A stretch of 64,000 nt of DNA from Nicotiana tabacum (taxonomy: Eukaryota; Streptophyta; Magnoliopsida; Solanales; Solanaceae), in contig NC_134095.1 in the NCBI RefSeq assembly GCF_000715075.1, forward strand, positions 54,928,419-54,992,418. Reading direction: 5' to 3'. The translations under genes and the position numbers were made by a program. A model generated the notes under the pieces. The model searched no databases. It was not told where the DNA came from and was given only the letters and a program-made list of their open reading frames with translations. Below, in pieces: positions 32,602 to 43,000 of the stretch (its first letter is position 1; each line of letters starts with the position of its first letter).

Positions 32602-32719
32602 TTCAATAAATACATTAAGACTAAAAAATTAAAGTTAAATAGAACTAAAAAATCCAAAACCAAGTTAAAATTTATTACAACTAGTTCAAAACCGGTTTTA
32701 TTTGTCTAGTTCAAAGTAT

Positions 32720-34745
32720 ATAAAAGTCAAGGAGTATTTTGTACAACATTATCATCACCGTCTGATAAACTTTCATCTAAAAGACGGTGTCGAGAAGGGT
32801 CTTGTGGAGGACAGGAAGAACGACCACGGGGAGGACGGGAGGAACGATCACGGGGAAGACCGGAGGAACAATCACGGAGAGGACATAAGGAATGCTCACA
32901 TTCAAGTCGAACCTCTGGCGATGACTCACGAGTCCGGGGAAACGTAAACGCTCCAGTAGATAGGAGAGTTATGATCTGAGCTTGCATGCCAAGGAACTGG
33001 GCATCTCTAACCCTTTCTCTTTATTTGGCCACTTCTAGCTCGAATGTGAGCTTTGTCACAATCTCCCGCATAGCAGAGAGGCTTTCCCCATCAAGTTGCT
33101 CGCCTTGCGAGGAAATACCTATTCCTTGCATTCCACACCTATAGAGATGAAATTTCTTAGTAGGAAGCCCATATACGTTCCCCCATTTTGGACCGCCAGC
33201 ATACTCCATCCATATTCTTTCAACATCCTTATCCGAAGGTTAGGTTGGCCAGCCCGATTCACCAGCTGGCTGAGTGCGGATGAATTCCTCCACATTAGTT
33301 TGGTAGCGACCGTATACAAAAATTTAAATTGAATTAGTATTTTAAAATTTATATAAAAGTAAATTAAAATACTTAAAGAAAATTGAAAGCTTACATATAC
33401 AGTCGAGGCCCGGTCCTCGACCCACCTTTATTGATCTGTCTCTTTCTTCTTCCTTATAATATATGTCTCCTTGAATAGCTCATCATGGCTCATTGGACGC
33501 CCCAACTTATTTTCCTGAAAATAAATTAATTTAGTTAATAAACAGAATAGATATAGTTTAAAAATTAAAATAATTTAAGCAATTATGTACCAATATTCTT
33601 TGTATTGTCCCTAGGCTGATCACACCTCCAGTGTGCAAGGAGCCCCCTTCTCAGATGCGCGAGCTTTCTTTCCTTTTTCGCTCTTCTCTAAGAACTTTGC
33701 AGTAAGTCATTGCCTTTGAAAATCATCCCATAAATTTTGAAGTAACCAGTCAGGCTTCTTGTTCTTCTTTCTAGCTTAGGAGAAAGTATGCTACAATCGC
33801 TTGTGAGCTTTGTGATGGAAATTTGCAGCCACTTCCGTGCTATAGCGGTGTTCCCACACGCACTTGTTCTGTATTTAAAAAGTTAAATATTATATGAAAA
33901 TATCATAAATATAAATTATTAAACTGTTTAAAAGAACATTTATACCTTAAATTGATTGAAAATTTACTCATTCAGCGAGAATGGAAAATAACTCCAAGTT
34001 GCATAAGGGCCATCATAAAGCTTTCTGATGGCTTTGGTGATTATCCTCGTAGTCTTATTACTCAGGATGAACCAGAAGTTTAACAATAAAACATATAAGA
34101 AACTAGCAATAAAATGAGAGTTATTTAAAAACCCAACTTTTTAAAGCTCATTGACATATTATTCCTCGTCCGAGAATTCTTCGTCCTCACTTGTTTGAGC
34201 TTCATCAGTTGATTCTTCATTCTCATTTCCTATAATTCTTACTTCATTTATATCAACTTCTTCCAATATGTGTTCAAGCGAAGGCCTGAAATAGATGGAG
34301 TCGATGATGAAGATGGTTGCGATCCCTATGACTGCGACATAGCTAGATGGACTCCAAGTGGCTGTGATATAGATGGTTGTGACCTGAGTGGCTCTGATCC
34401 ATGTGGCTGTGACATGGATGGATGTGATCCATGCGATGTAGATGGTTGTGAGGCAGTTGGACTGTATTTCGGACGTATAGTCCTATGGCCCTGTGATGAA
34501 AGACCTGGTGTCTGCAAAAAGGTGTAAGGCTCGTGATGCTGTGGCAACTCAGTATAGTCGTGGGGTAGAGGATAAGACATAGGCATAGGCATAGGCATCT
34601 CTGAAGAGGGTGGAGCAGATGTAGTATTATTTTCTACCCTCCTCATTCCCTTCCTAGCCTTTTCTCCACCCCAAGAACCAGTAGGGTCATTGTTACCTTG
34701 ACTCTTGCCTGTCATCTGCATAATATAATACATATTTAGATTGGA
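32720..34745 (-). pseudogene. CACTA TnpA-like gene (Transposase_24 type), decayed
   Basis: TnpA binds the sub-terminal repeats and directs excision with TNP2. Reading leftwards, likely exons are: 34733-34270, starting MYYIMQMTGKSQGN and ending in Ser/Gln/Pro repeats with an in-frame stop at about 34326; 34010-33960 (YATWSYFPFSLNE); 33880-33600 (WEHRYSTEVAANFHHKAHK, KKPDWL); 33520-33400 (GRPMSHDELFKETYIIRKK, WVEDRAS); 33325-33000 (EYAGGPKWGNVYGLPTKK, LTFELEVAK); 32987-32727, an Arg/Ser/Pro tail (DRSSRPPRGRSS). The exon order and the KET..RKK and GNVYGL motifs fit the plant En/Spm Transposase_24 family. Stops in several exons show decay. Exon limits are estimates. Confidence 0.7.
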
Positions 34746-35634
34746 ACATATAAGAAACTAGCAATAAAATGAGAGTTATTTAAAAACCCAACTTTTTAAA
34801 GCTCATTGACATATTATTCCTCGTCCGAGAATTCTTCGTCCTCACTTGTTTGAGCTTCATCAGTTGATTCTTCATTCTCATTTCCTATAATTCTTACTTC
34901 ATTTATATCAACTTCTTCCAATATGTGTTCAAGCGAAGGCCTGAAATAGATGGAGTCGATGATGAAGATGGTTGCGATCCCTATGACTGCGACATAGCTA
35001 GATGGACTCCAAGTGGCTGTGATATAGATGGTTGTGACCTGAGTGGCTCTGATCCATGTGGCTGTGACATGGATGGATGTGATCCATGCGATGTAGATGG
35101 TTGTGAGGCAGTTGGACTGTATTTCGGACGTATAGTCCTATGGCCCTGTGATGAAAGACCTGGTGTCTGCAAAAAGGTGTAAGGCTCGTGATGCTGTGGC
35201 AACTCAGTATAGTCGTGGGGTAGAGGATAAGACATAGGCATAGGCATAGGCATCTCTGAAGAGGGTGGAGCAGATGGAGTATTATTTTCTACCCTCCTCA
35301 TTCCCTTCCTAGCCTTTTCTCCACCCCAAGAACCAGTAGGGTCATTGTTACCTTGACTCTTGCCTGTCATCTGCATAATATAATACATATTTAGATTGGA
35401 ACATATAAGAAACTAGCAATAAAATGAGAGTTATTTAAAAACCCAACTTTTTAAAGCTCATTGACATATTATTCCTCGTCCGAGAATTCTTCGTCCTCAC
35501 TTGTTTGAGCTTCATCAGTTGATTCTTCATTCTCATTTCCTATAATTCTTACTTCATTTATATCAACTTCTTCCAATATGTGTTCAAGCGAAGGCCTGAA
35601 ATAGATGGAGTCGATGATGAAGATGGTTGCGATC
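34091..35634. repeat. 655-bp tandem repeat within the CACTA element (2.36 copies)
   Basis: Copies begin ACATATAAGAAACTAGC at 34091, 34746 and 35401, an exact 655-base period; the third ends at about 35634. The two full copies appear almost identical: the one clear difference I found is GATGTAGTATT versus GATGGAGTATT (about 34619 and 35274). Each full copy carries the N-terminal TnpA exon and the acidic end of the TNP2 frame (EESTDEAQTSEDEEFSDEE). Confidence 0.92.
34981..35388 (-). pseudogene. Second copy of the TnpA N-terminal exon
   Basis: A 135-codon frame identical to 34326-34733 except for one residue (NNTPS instead of NNTTS). It has an MPMPMPM run and SQP repeats. It lies upstream of the first copy on the minus strand and shows that the tandem duplication included coding sequence. 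It ends at the same in-frame stop as the first copy. Confidence 0.65.
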
Positions 35635-35689
35635 GTTTTGATATGCAACATCTAATACATTCTCGACTTCCACCCTACCTAAAGGCTCA

Positions 35690-38600
35690 GTTTTTCTTAC
35701 AACTCACTAATCGGACTTATTTCGCTGCAATGGATAAGGAGCATAATACACTTGCCTAACATTATGTGCAATTATGAAAGGATCATAGTGATCATACTCC
35801 CTCGTATGATTAACCTCAATTATGTTGTATTGGTTGTGTACTCTTGTACCTCTTGTTGGATTTGGGTCAAACCACTTACATCTAAAGAATATCAATTTCC
35901 TATATGGCCAACCTGTATATTCTAGTTCTATTATTTCTTTGAGCACACCATAATAATCAATATCTCCAACTTGGTCGCCATCACCATCTTGAACCCACAC
36001 CCCGTTGTTATTGCTATTTTTAGTTTTAGAGCAATCCTCTGTATGGAACTTATAACCATTCACTATGTGCTTAGATATTGTTGTGACCTGAAGCCCAGGT
36101 CCCCAATATATATCTATCAAAAATTGATTTACATCATTATTTGGATCATTTACCTACATAGTGTTAAAAAAATTCATAAGTTAGCATAATTTACAAACAT
36201 TATTTATCTACATAGTGTTAGAACATTATCAGGATAAACTTATACATTGTTTGAACCATGTATCAAATCTCGTATATACAACATCATGGCCAAATTGACC
36301 CACGAAGTGACTGTGACACATCAAATATTTTTAGTAGTTGCATCGAGATGTAATCACAGTAAATTTTATATTTTGATAACTAATAAATCAATACTTACTT
36401 GAGAAATGGTACAACTTTGGAACAATTTAGTAACACATGAAGTGTAGCTAACTTGTACTCCATATCACTCAAACTTCTCTTTCTATCATCCTTAGAACAT
36501 TGGTTTGGTTGATTGAATATGGATATTGTCGGATATAATGGATCATTCACACATTTGACCGTGTGCCTATTGGGCCTATTCCTAGAACATGACACGTTAC
36601 TCTCAAAATAATAAGAAAAGAATGAGCAGTTTCCTTTGCAAGATAAGCTTGCATATAGATCCTTCAATCCTATTCCTCTGCTAAAAAAATTATTTGCATT
36701 TGCCAATTGTCCTACGCAATGTCATGTTAGACAAGAACATTCAAAAAAAACAGAAAATTACATCAAACTTATAATATTACCTCTCAAAGGGATACATCCA
36801 TCTGCATTGAACAGACTCTCCAAGTCGTGCCTCGTGTACAAGGTGGACTAGAAGGTGTTCCATCACATAAAAAAAAACACATGAAAATATCTTGTCCATC
36901 TTACTAGAAGTTACACAAATGCTCTGATCCATTCGGAGTAGATTTTCTTCCCTTAATATGGTAGAACACAAGTCTTTGAAAAACAAACTAATCTCTATGA
37001 TGGGTTTCCAGATTGTTTCAGGCAAACCACAAAATGCAATAGGCACTAAGGTCTCCAATGAAAACATGACAGTCATGACTTTTCAAATGGCTCAACATCC
37101 CTACCTCCATATCTACTTTTTTTTCCAAGATTCGACGCATAACCCTCAGGCATCTTCAATTTCGTAACTCAATCACAAATTTGCTATCTTTCCTCCAAAG
37201 TGAATGCGTAACTTGCTTTGGGCTTGAACACGTTACCATTGTTTGCTGTCTACAAGTATAATTCAGGCCACCTACAATATTCTTGTAAGTCCATTCTAGC
37301 CTTCGGATTATCTTTTGTCTTACCTTTAACGTCCATCACTGTGTTGAACAAATTGTCAAAATAATTCTTCTCAATATGCATGAAATCAAGGTTGTGACGA
37401 AGAAGATTATCCTTCCAATAAGGCAACTCCCAAAATATAATCTGTTTTCTCCAATTATGAGTAACACTGTATCCGGAGAATCTATAAGGTGGAGCTTCAG
37501 TAACTTTACAGAAGTTTTGGACCCTCTCCCAAATTTCCTCACCTGAAAGTATTAGAGGTGGAGAATCATATTTCATTTTATTCTTTTTGAATGCATTTTT
37601 CATCCTTCTAAACTCATCATCATGAGGCAAGAATTGACGATGCCAATCAAACTATGATTACTTTCGGCCATGTTTCAAAGTGAACGCTTTACTATTTTTC
37701 ATGCAGTAAGGACAAGCTAGCTTCCTAGAAGTCATCCACCCAGAAAACATTCCATACGCAGGAAAATTGTTAATAGTCCACATTAAATTAGCACACAAGT
37801 TGAAATTCTGCTTGGTTGATATGTCATATGTTTCAACACCATTACACCACAATTCTTTTAGCTCATCAATCAAAGGTTTTAAATATACATCAATCAAACT
37901 TTTCGTAGTACGTGGTTCGAGGATAATACAATTTAAGAATATATATGGACTAGTCATGTACAACTCGGGTGGTAGATTATAAGGTGTAAGAAAGATAGGC
38001 CAATATGAATATGGTGTCGCAGATACAGAAAAAGGCGTGAAGCCATACGCACACAGACCAAACCAAATGTTCCTTCGTTCACTATCAAAATCTGGATATG
38101 TCCTATCAAAGTGCTTCCAAGCTTCTCCATCTGAAGGACAACACATAATACCAGGTGGTCTTCCGTTTTAAAAGTGCCATCTCATATGAGGAGTAGAACT
38201 CATCGATGCATATAACCTCTTTAACCTATGTATAAGAGGTAAATAATGCATCGCATTGATAGCGACCATATTCGCGCTAGAAAGCCTCTTGAAACGAGGC
38301 TTTTTGCAAAATTTACAACTGTCTAAAGTTGCATCATCTTTATAATATAACATGCAACCATCTTCACAACAATCAATTCTCATTGACGAAAGTCCTAACT
38401 TAGAAACCAATATCTTTGCCTTATAGAAATCACCAGGTAAGTTGATATTAGGGTCAACTAGTTCACTCATAAGGTCAATGAAAGAGTCCATGGCTGCTTG
38501 AGAAATATTCCAATCAGATTTTATACTTAGTAATCTAACTGCAACAGACAGCTCGGAGTGCGGACGTCCTTTACGTAGTGGACGACTAGCTTCCTCTAAC

Positions 38601-38770
38601 TGTTCATAAAAACATTTTATGTCATCATTAGGTATTTGTTCAACATTTTCATTAGGCTCACCCCGAAGTGCATCCCAAAAGCATCTGTAACCATAACATG
38701 AATTCTAGAATCGCGATTTGTATTCTCCACAGACCTAGTACTTTCACTAAAAACCATGTTATGAAATATC
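35690..38770 (-). pseudogene. CACTA TNP2-type transposase (TnpD), decayed
   Basis: TNP2 is the catalytic subunit of CACTA transposition. Read leftwards: N-terminal part at 38760-38168 (HVMVTDAF, SELSVAVRLLSIKSDWN, FCKKPRFKRL) with a frame change near 38670; Transposase_21 core at 38146-37250 (SDGEAWKHFDRTYPDF, LCAYGFTPF, LACPYCMKNSKAF, HIEKNYFDN); DUF4218 part at 37200-36395 (SHLKSHDCHVF, RLGESVQCRWMYPFER, YKLATLHVLLNC); DUF4216 part at 36120-35707 (YYGVLKEIIEL, LFFRCKWFDP). Stops and frame shifts occur between these blocks, some of which could be introns. The 5' end lies next to the insertion of element C and may be missing a short piece. Confidence 0.85.
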
Positions 38771-39479
38771 CCACGGCTACCATCGATCTTGTAACGACCC
38801 GGCCGATCGTTTCACGAGTTACCATTTCGTTTCACCATTTCTACTTCTTATTGCCTTGTTCATCTGGATTATGTGTTACCGGGTTGGTTGGCTCGGGTTC
38901 GGAAAGGTTTTGGTAAGGTTTGAGACACTTAGTTTCTTTTGAGTAAGCTTAAGTTGGAAAAAGTAAACTGGATGTTGACTTGTATAAAATGGCTCAGATG
39001 TAAATTTTGAAAGTTCGGATGTCTTTGGGAGATGATTTAGGACTTAGAAGCACGATCGGAATGTGTTTTGGAGGTCCGTAGTAGGTTTAGGCTTGAATTG
39101 GGAAAATTGGTATATTGGCGTTTTTAGGTTGATAGGTGAGATTTTCATATAGAGGTCGGAATGGAATTTCAGGAGTTGCAGTAGGTCCGTTGTGTCATTT
39201 GGGATGTGTGTACAAAATTTCTGGTCATTCGGACGTGGTTTGATAGACTTTTTTATCAAAAGCAGAATTCGGAAGATTTTTGGAACCTTAGGCTTAAATT
39301 CGATGTGATTTGGTTGATTCGATATTGTTTGAGGTGTTTTGAAGATTGGTATAAGTTTGGATAGTGGTATGTGACTTGTTTGGGCTTTTGGTCTTGGGGG
39401 CCTCGAGGGGATTTCGGATGGTTGACGGAAGATTTGAGTTGAGTTTTTGGGTAGCTGAACTTTTAGGATTGCTGCCATA

Positions 39480-39640
39480 ACTGCATCTGCGGTTGGGAGG
39501 CCACCAGTGCGACCCCTGGAGATGCGGAATCAAGCCGCAGAAGTGGCCAAGGAAGGCCAGCTGGAACCACAAAAGCGGTTAAGGAAGCACACCTACGCTA
39601 TCGCAGGTGCGGGATTTGCATCACAGATGCGGGACTTGGA
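39480..39640. repeat. CpG-type inverted-repeat block in LTR C
   Basis: Words like CATCTGCGG, GAGATGCGG, GCCGCAGAAG, TCGCAGGTGCGG and CACAGATGCGG within 160 bases, starting 690 bases into the LTR. Fewer perfect arms than in A, B and E, but the same CGCA / TGCG vocabulary and the same location just before D1. Confidence 0.7.
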
Positions 39641-39693
39641 CTTTGAGTTTGAGGGATCTATTTGAAGAGGGATTTCAAAGGGATTTCATAGAG

Positions 39694-39699
39694 GTAAGG
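39694..39699 (+). promoter_or_regulatory. Splice-donor-like site D1 in LTR C
   Basis: CATAGAG followed by GTAAGG, 904 bases from the LTR start and about 55 bases after the CpG block. Confidence 0.42.
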
Positions 39700-41283
39700 T
39701 TTTTGGACCCTAAACTCGTTTCTATGGTGTTATTTCACTGATTGACTTGAAATTAATGGGAATTAAGGGTTAAAATTGGGAATTAGGGCTTGAGATTGGA
39801 GACCTTGGAGTAAGAGTTTGAGGGGTCATTTATAGTCGGATTTTAGTACTTTTGATATGTATGAACTCGTGGAAAGTTAAGGAGTTGATTGATATAAATT
39901 TTATCGAATTCCGAGATGTGGGCCCAAGGGTCGGGTTTTGGTTAATTTCAGGATTTATGCTGAAATTTTATTATTTTCGCATGGGCTTTATTCCCTTAGC
40001 ATATTTTGACCTCGTGATTCTGATTTTGGGCAAGGGCATCACGTGCTAGAGTTTGGACCATTGGGGATTGTGACTTAGTCCATCCCATATGACTGTTTTA
40101 CAACGTATTTGATTGAAAACTATTTACTATCATCATGTTTTGGGCTGAATGCCATATTTGGGCCTCGTGCCAACTATTTTGGACCCTTAGAGGATTTTTA
40201 CTACTATTTCTCACTGTTTTGATCTTATACTTGTACTCAGTCATGCTATATTCTACTGTTTTTATAACTCAGCCATGTTTACTCTGTTTTGACATCTTAA
40301 ATGATATTTTGAGCTGAGCATCATGTTTTACTGTGCCCAAGTGGCTTTTAGAGATTTCTGAATGAGTAGGGCTAGGGCCTGTGTTGTGAGGTTATTATGG
40401 GATCAGGCTGCACGCCACAACATTGTTGTACTGATTTATGATTATGAGACCGAGGGCCTGAGTCGTTATGCCACGAGGTGGCTTGATATGAGGTCAAAAG
40501 CCTATTTATTATGCCACGAGATGGCTTGATATTGCGCTTGGGCCGTAAGGGGTCCCTCCCGGAGTCTGTACACTCCCAGTGAGCGTGGCTACCTAGTTTG
40601 TGATGTGATATAGCCCGAGGGGCTGATGTTGTTTCATGTTATTGCCTGAGGGGATGATACGAGTGATTGTGAGATAGGCCGAGGGGCTGATTTGGTTGGT
40701 ATTTTGCCCGAGGGGATGTTTTTATGTGTTTATCTTCTCTTTCTATTTTTCATTCATTCGTTTAACTGTTAAAAGATGTTTTAAAGAAGCTTATATTGAA
40801 TTAAAGTGTTTTCACATGTTTCCACTATTTTATTGCATTGTATTGGTTATTATTCACTGAGTTGGCGTACTCACATTACTCCCTTCACCATGTGTGCAGA
40901 TTTAGGAGCTTCGGGCCCTGCTAGCGGGGGTTGATTGCTTCCAGCAGACCGTGCGGAGTTCACTAGGTAGTTACTCGGCATTCGCAGCCCAGTGCTTATC
41001 CTTCCTATCTTTATCTTCTTTTTTACTGAATTGTAGTAGACTATTTAGTTTTTTCCTACTCTTAGATATATTTTTAGATGCTCATGACTAGTGACACCCC
41101 GATGTCGGCTGTGTTTATTTCCACAAATGTTCTATCTCACTTTTATTTTGGGATTTATAGTATGTTAATGACTTAAATTGAATTATTATAACTGTTAAAA
41201 AATGAATTGGGTGTTGTATCGGCTTGCCTTGTTTCACGATAGGTGCCATCATGACCAGGTTACGACATAGGGTCGTGGCAAGT

Positions 41284-41295
41284 TGGTATCAAAGC
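41284..41295 (+). other. Primer-binding site of element C
   Basis: TGGTATCAAAGC, one mismatch from the tRNA-iMet complement, three bases after the LTR. Confidence 0.85.
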
Positions 41296-41481
41296 CTAGG
41301 TTTTATAGGTCTTACGAGTCATGAGCAAGTTTAGTAGAGTCTTGCGGATCGGTATAGAGATGTCTATACTTATCCTCGAGGGGCTATAGAAACATTAGGA
41401 ATAACTTCATATTCTTGAAATTTTTGTTGTGCGAATCTATTGATTTGAGTACTAAACTTTTATTATTCTATTCTCTCACAG

Positions 41482-43000
41482 ATAGTGAGGACACGCGCTA
41501 TCGGTCAGGATGGATGACCACCAGTACTACCATCTGTGGCCACTAGGGGCCGAGGATATGGTTGAGGTAGTAGTAGGGGCAGAGGTGTAGCTCGCACCGC
41601 AGCTAGGGCAGCACCTATAGATCCACCAGCCGCCCTAGTTCATGATCAGGTCCTAGTTGTGGATGATCCAACAACACCAGCTCAGGCACCAGCTCTGCCC
41701 ATTGTGATTCCGCGTCTTTAGGAGGCCCTAGCTCAGATTCTATCAGTATGCACTGGCCTAGCTCAGGCGGTCTCAGTTACTACAGCTGCAACTACTTCTC
41801 AGGCCGGGGGAGGCACTCAGACCCCCACCGCTCGCACACCTGAATAGGTCGTGCAGGGACTTCAGATGCCAGGGGCACCTCCAGCCCAACCGGTTGCAGC
41901 TGCTCAGGACTATGTAGCTCCTTCCATGCCAAAGGATGAGCAGCGTAGGTTGGAGAGGTTTGGTAAATTTCAGCCTCCGACTTTCAGTGGTGCAGAGGGC
42001 GATGATGCCTAGGGTTTCTTGGACAAGTGTCAGAGAATTTTTCGTACATCAAGTATTCTGGAGACCAACGGGGTCACTTTCACTACTTTTCAGTTCTCTG
42101 GACTTCCTTCATTTGGTGGGAGGCTTACGAGAGGTGTAGGCTTGTTGGTGCAGCACCTTTTACCTGGCAGCAGTTCTTCATTATCTTTTTGGAGAAGTAT
42201 GTTCCACAGTCTCACGGAGAGGAGGTGTGCAATCGGTTTGAGTGGTTGCGTCAGGGAGATTTGATCGTGACGCGGTATGAGATGAGGTTCTCAGAGTTAG
42301 CTCGTCATGCTGTTTGGTTAGTTCCGACAGATAGAGAGAAAGGATCAGGAGGTTCATTGATGGCCTTACTTATCAACTTCATATTCTCATGACCAGGGAG
42401 AGGGTGTTTGGTGCTACTTTTGAGGAGGTTGTGGTCATTGCTCGTGAGATTGAGTCAGTTCGTTGCCAGGAGCGAGATGAGAGGGAGGCTAAGAGGCCTC
42501 GAGGATCTGGTAGTTATGGTGGTTCTCCTTCGAGGGGTCAATTTCAACACGACAGAGGTTGTCTATTCAGGCATGCTTAGCCAACTCGCCCATGTTATCG
42601 TAGGGCATCATCGGGTCATGGTTCTCACAGTTCTCATCAGGGCCAGTCATCACTCAGTGCCCTTCCAGCCTAGAGTTCATCCTGTGCTCCATTTGTTCAG
42701 GGCTTTTCTAAGCCAACTGCATCTGCTAGTCATTCCGGTGCTAGGGGTTCCCTTCAATCCTCGTCTCCAGCACTCAGAAGTTGCTATAAGTGTGGAGAGT
42801 TGGGTCATATGTGGAGGTAGTTTCCTCATCGTCTTGGGGATTCATCTCAGTAGCAGAGTCAGCCATCGGCTTCACCACCACCCACCCATCCACTTAGGGG
42901 TGGAGGTAAGTCAACTAGGGGTCGCCCCAAAGGGGGAGGTCGATCAGGTGGCGGTCAGACCTGTTTCTATGCACTCCCATCTAGACCCAATGCTATTGCT
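41482..43000 (+). pseudogene. Element C gag, start codon lost
   Basis: At the position where element E has ATGGTGAGGACACGC, element C has ATAGTGAGGACACGC, so the initiator is gone. The acceptor-like TTCTCTCACAG precedes it directly. Capsid core: KFQPPTFSGAEGDDA (41965), AYERCRLVGAAPFTWQQFF (42120), RYEMRFSELARHAVW (42270). The zinc knuckle at about 42780-42830 reads CYKCGELGHMWR then a stop and Phe where the last Cys should be. Stops at 42010, 42390 and others. Confidence 0.85.

Larger units (their letters stand above)
31960..38789 (-). mobile_element. CACTA (En/Spm) DNA transposon, right end lost to element C
   Basis: The left terminus is CACTATTAGAAA, the hallmark CACTA inverted repeat, followed by a sub-terminal region of short palindromes. 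Both transposase genes read on the minus strand: TnpA-like near this terminus (32700-34745) and TNP2 further in (35690-38770). The other terminus is not found; the element is cut at 38789 where the LTR of element C begins. Both genes are broken. Confidence 0.85.
38790..41280 (+). repeat. 5' LTR of element C (2491 bp)
   Basis: Starts TGTAACGACCCGGCCGATCG and ends GGGTCGTGGCA. It is a relative of LTR B (shared TTTTGGGCTGAATGCCATATTTGGG, CCGAGGGCCTG and CACTGAGTTGG phrases). It holds a CpG-type block at 39480-39640, D1 at 39694 and hairpin words (GCCACGAGGTGGC at 40470-40482). Relative to B it lacks about 110 bases at 40062, including D2. Confidence 0.92.

Noticed and set aside
34270..34527. Plus-strand frame with Cys-Asp repeats (GCDxxGCD), also at 34925-35182
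   Set aside because: It is the antisense of the Ser/Gln/Pro-repeat exon of the TnpA-like gene; the repeat codons explain it.
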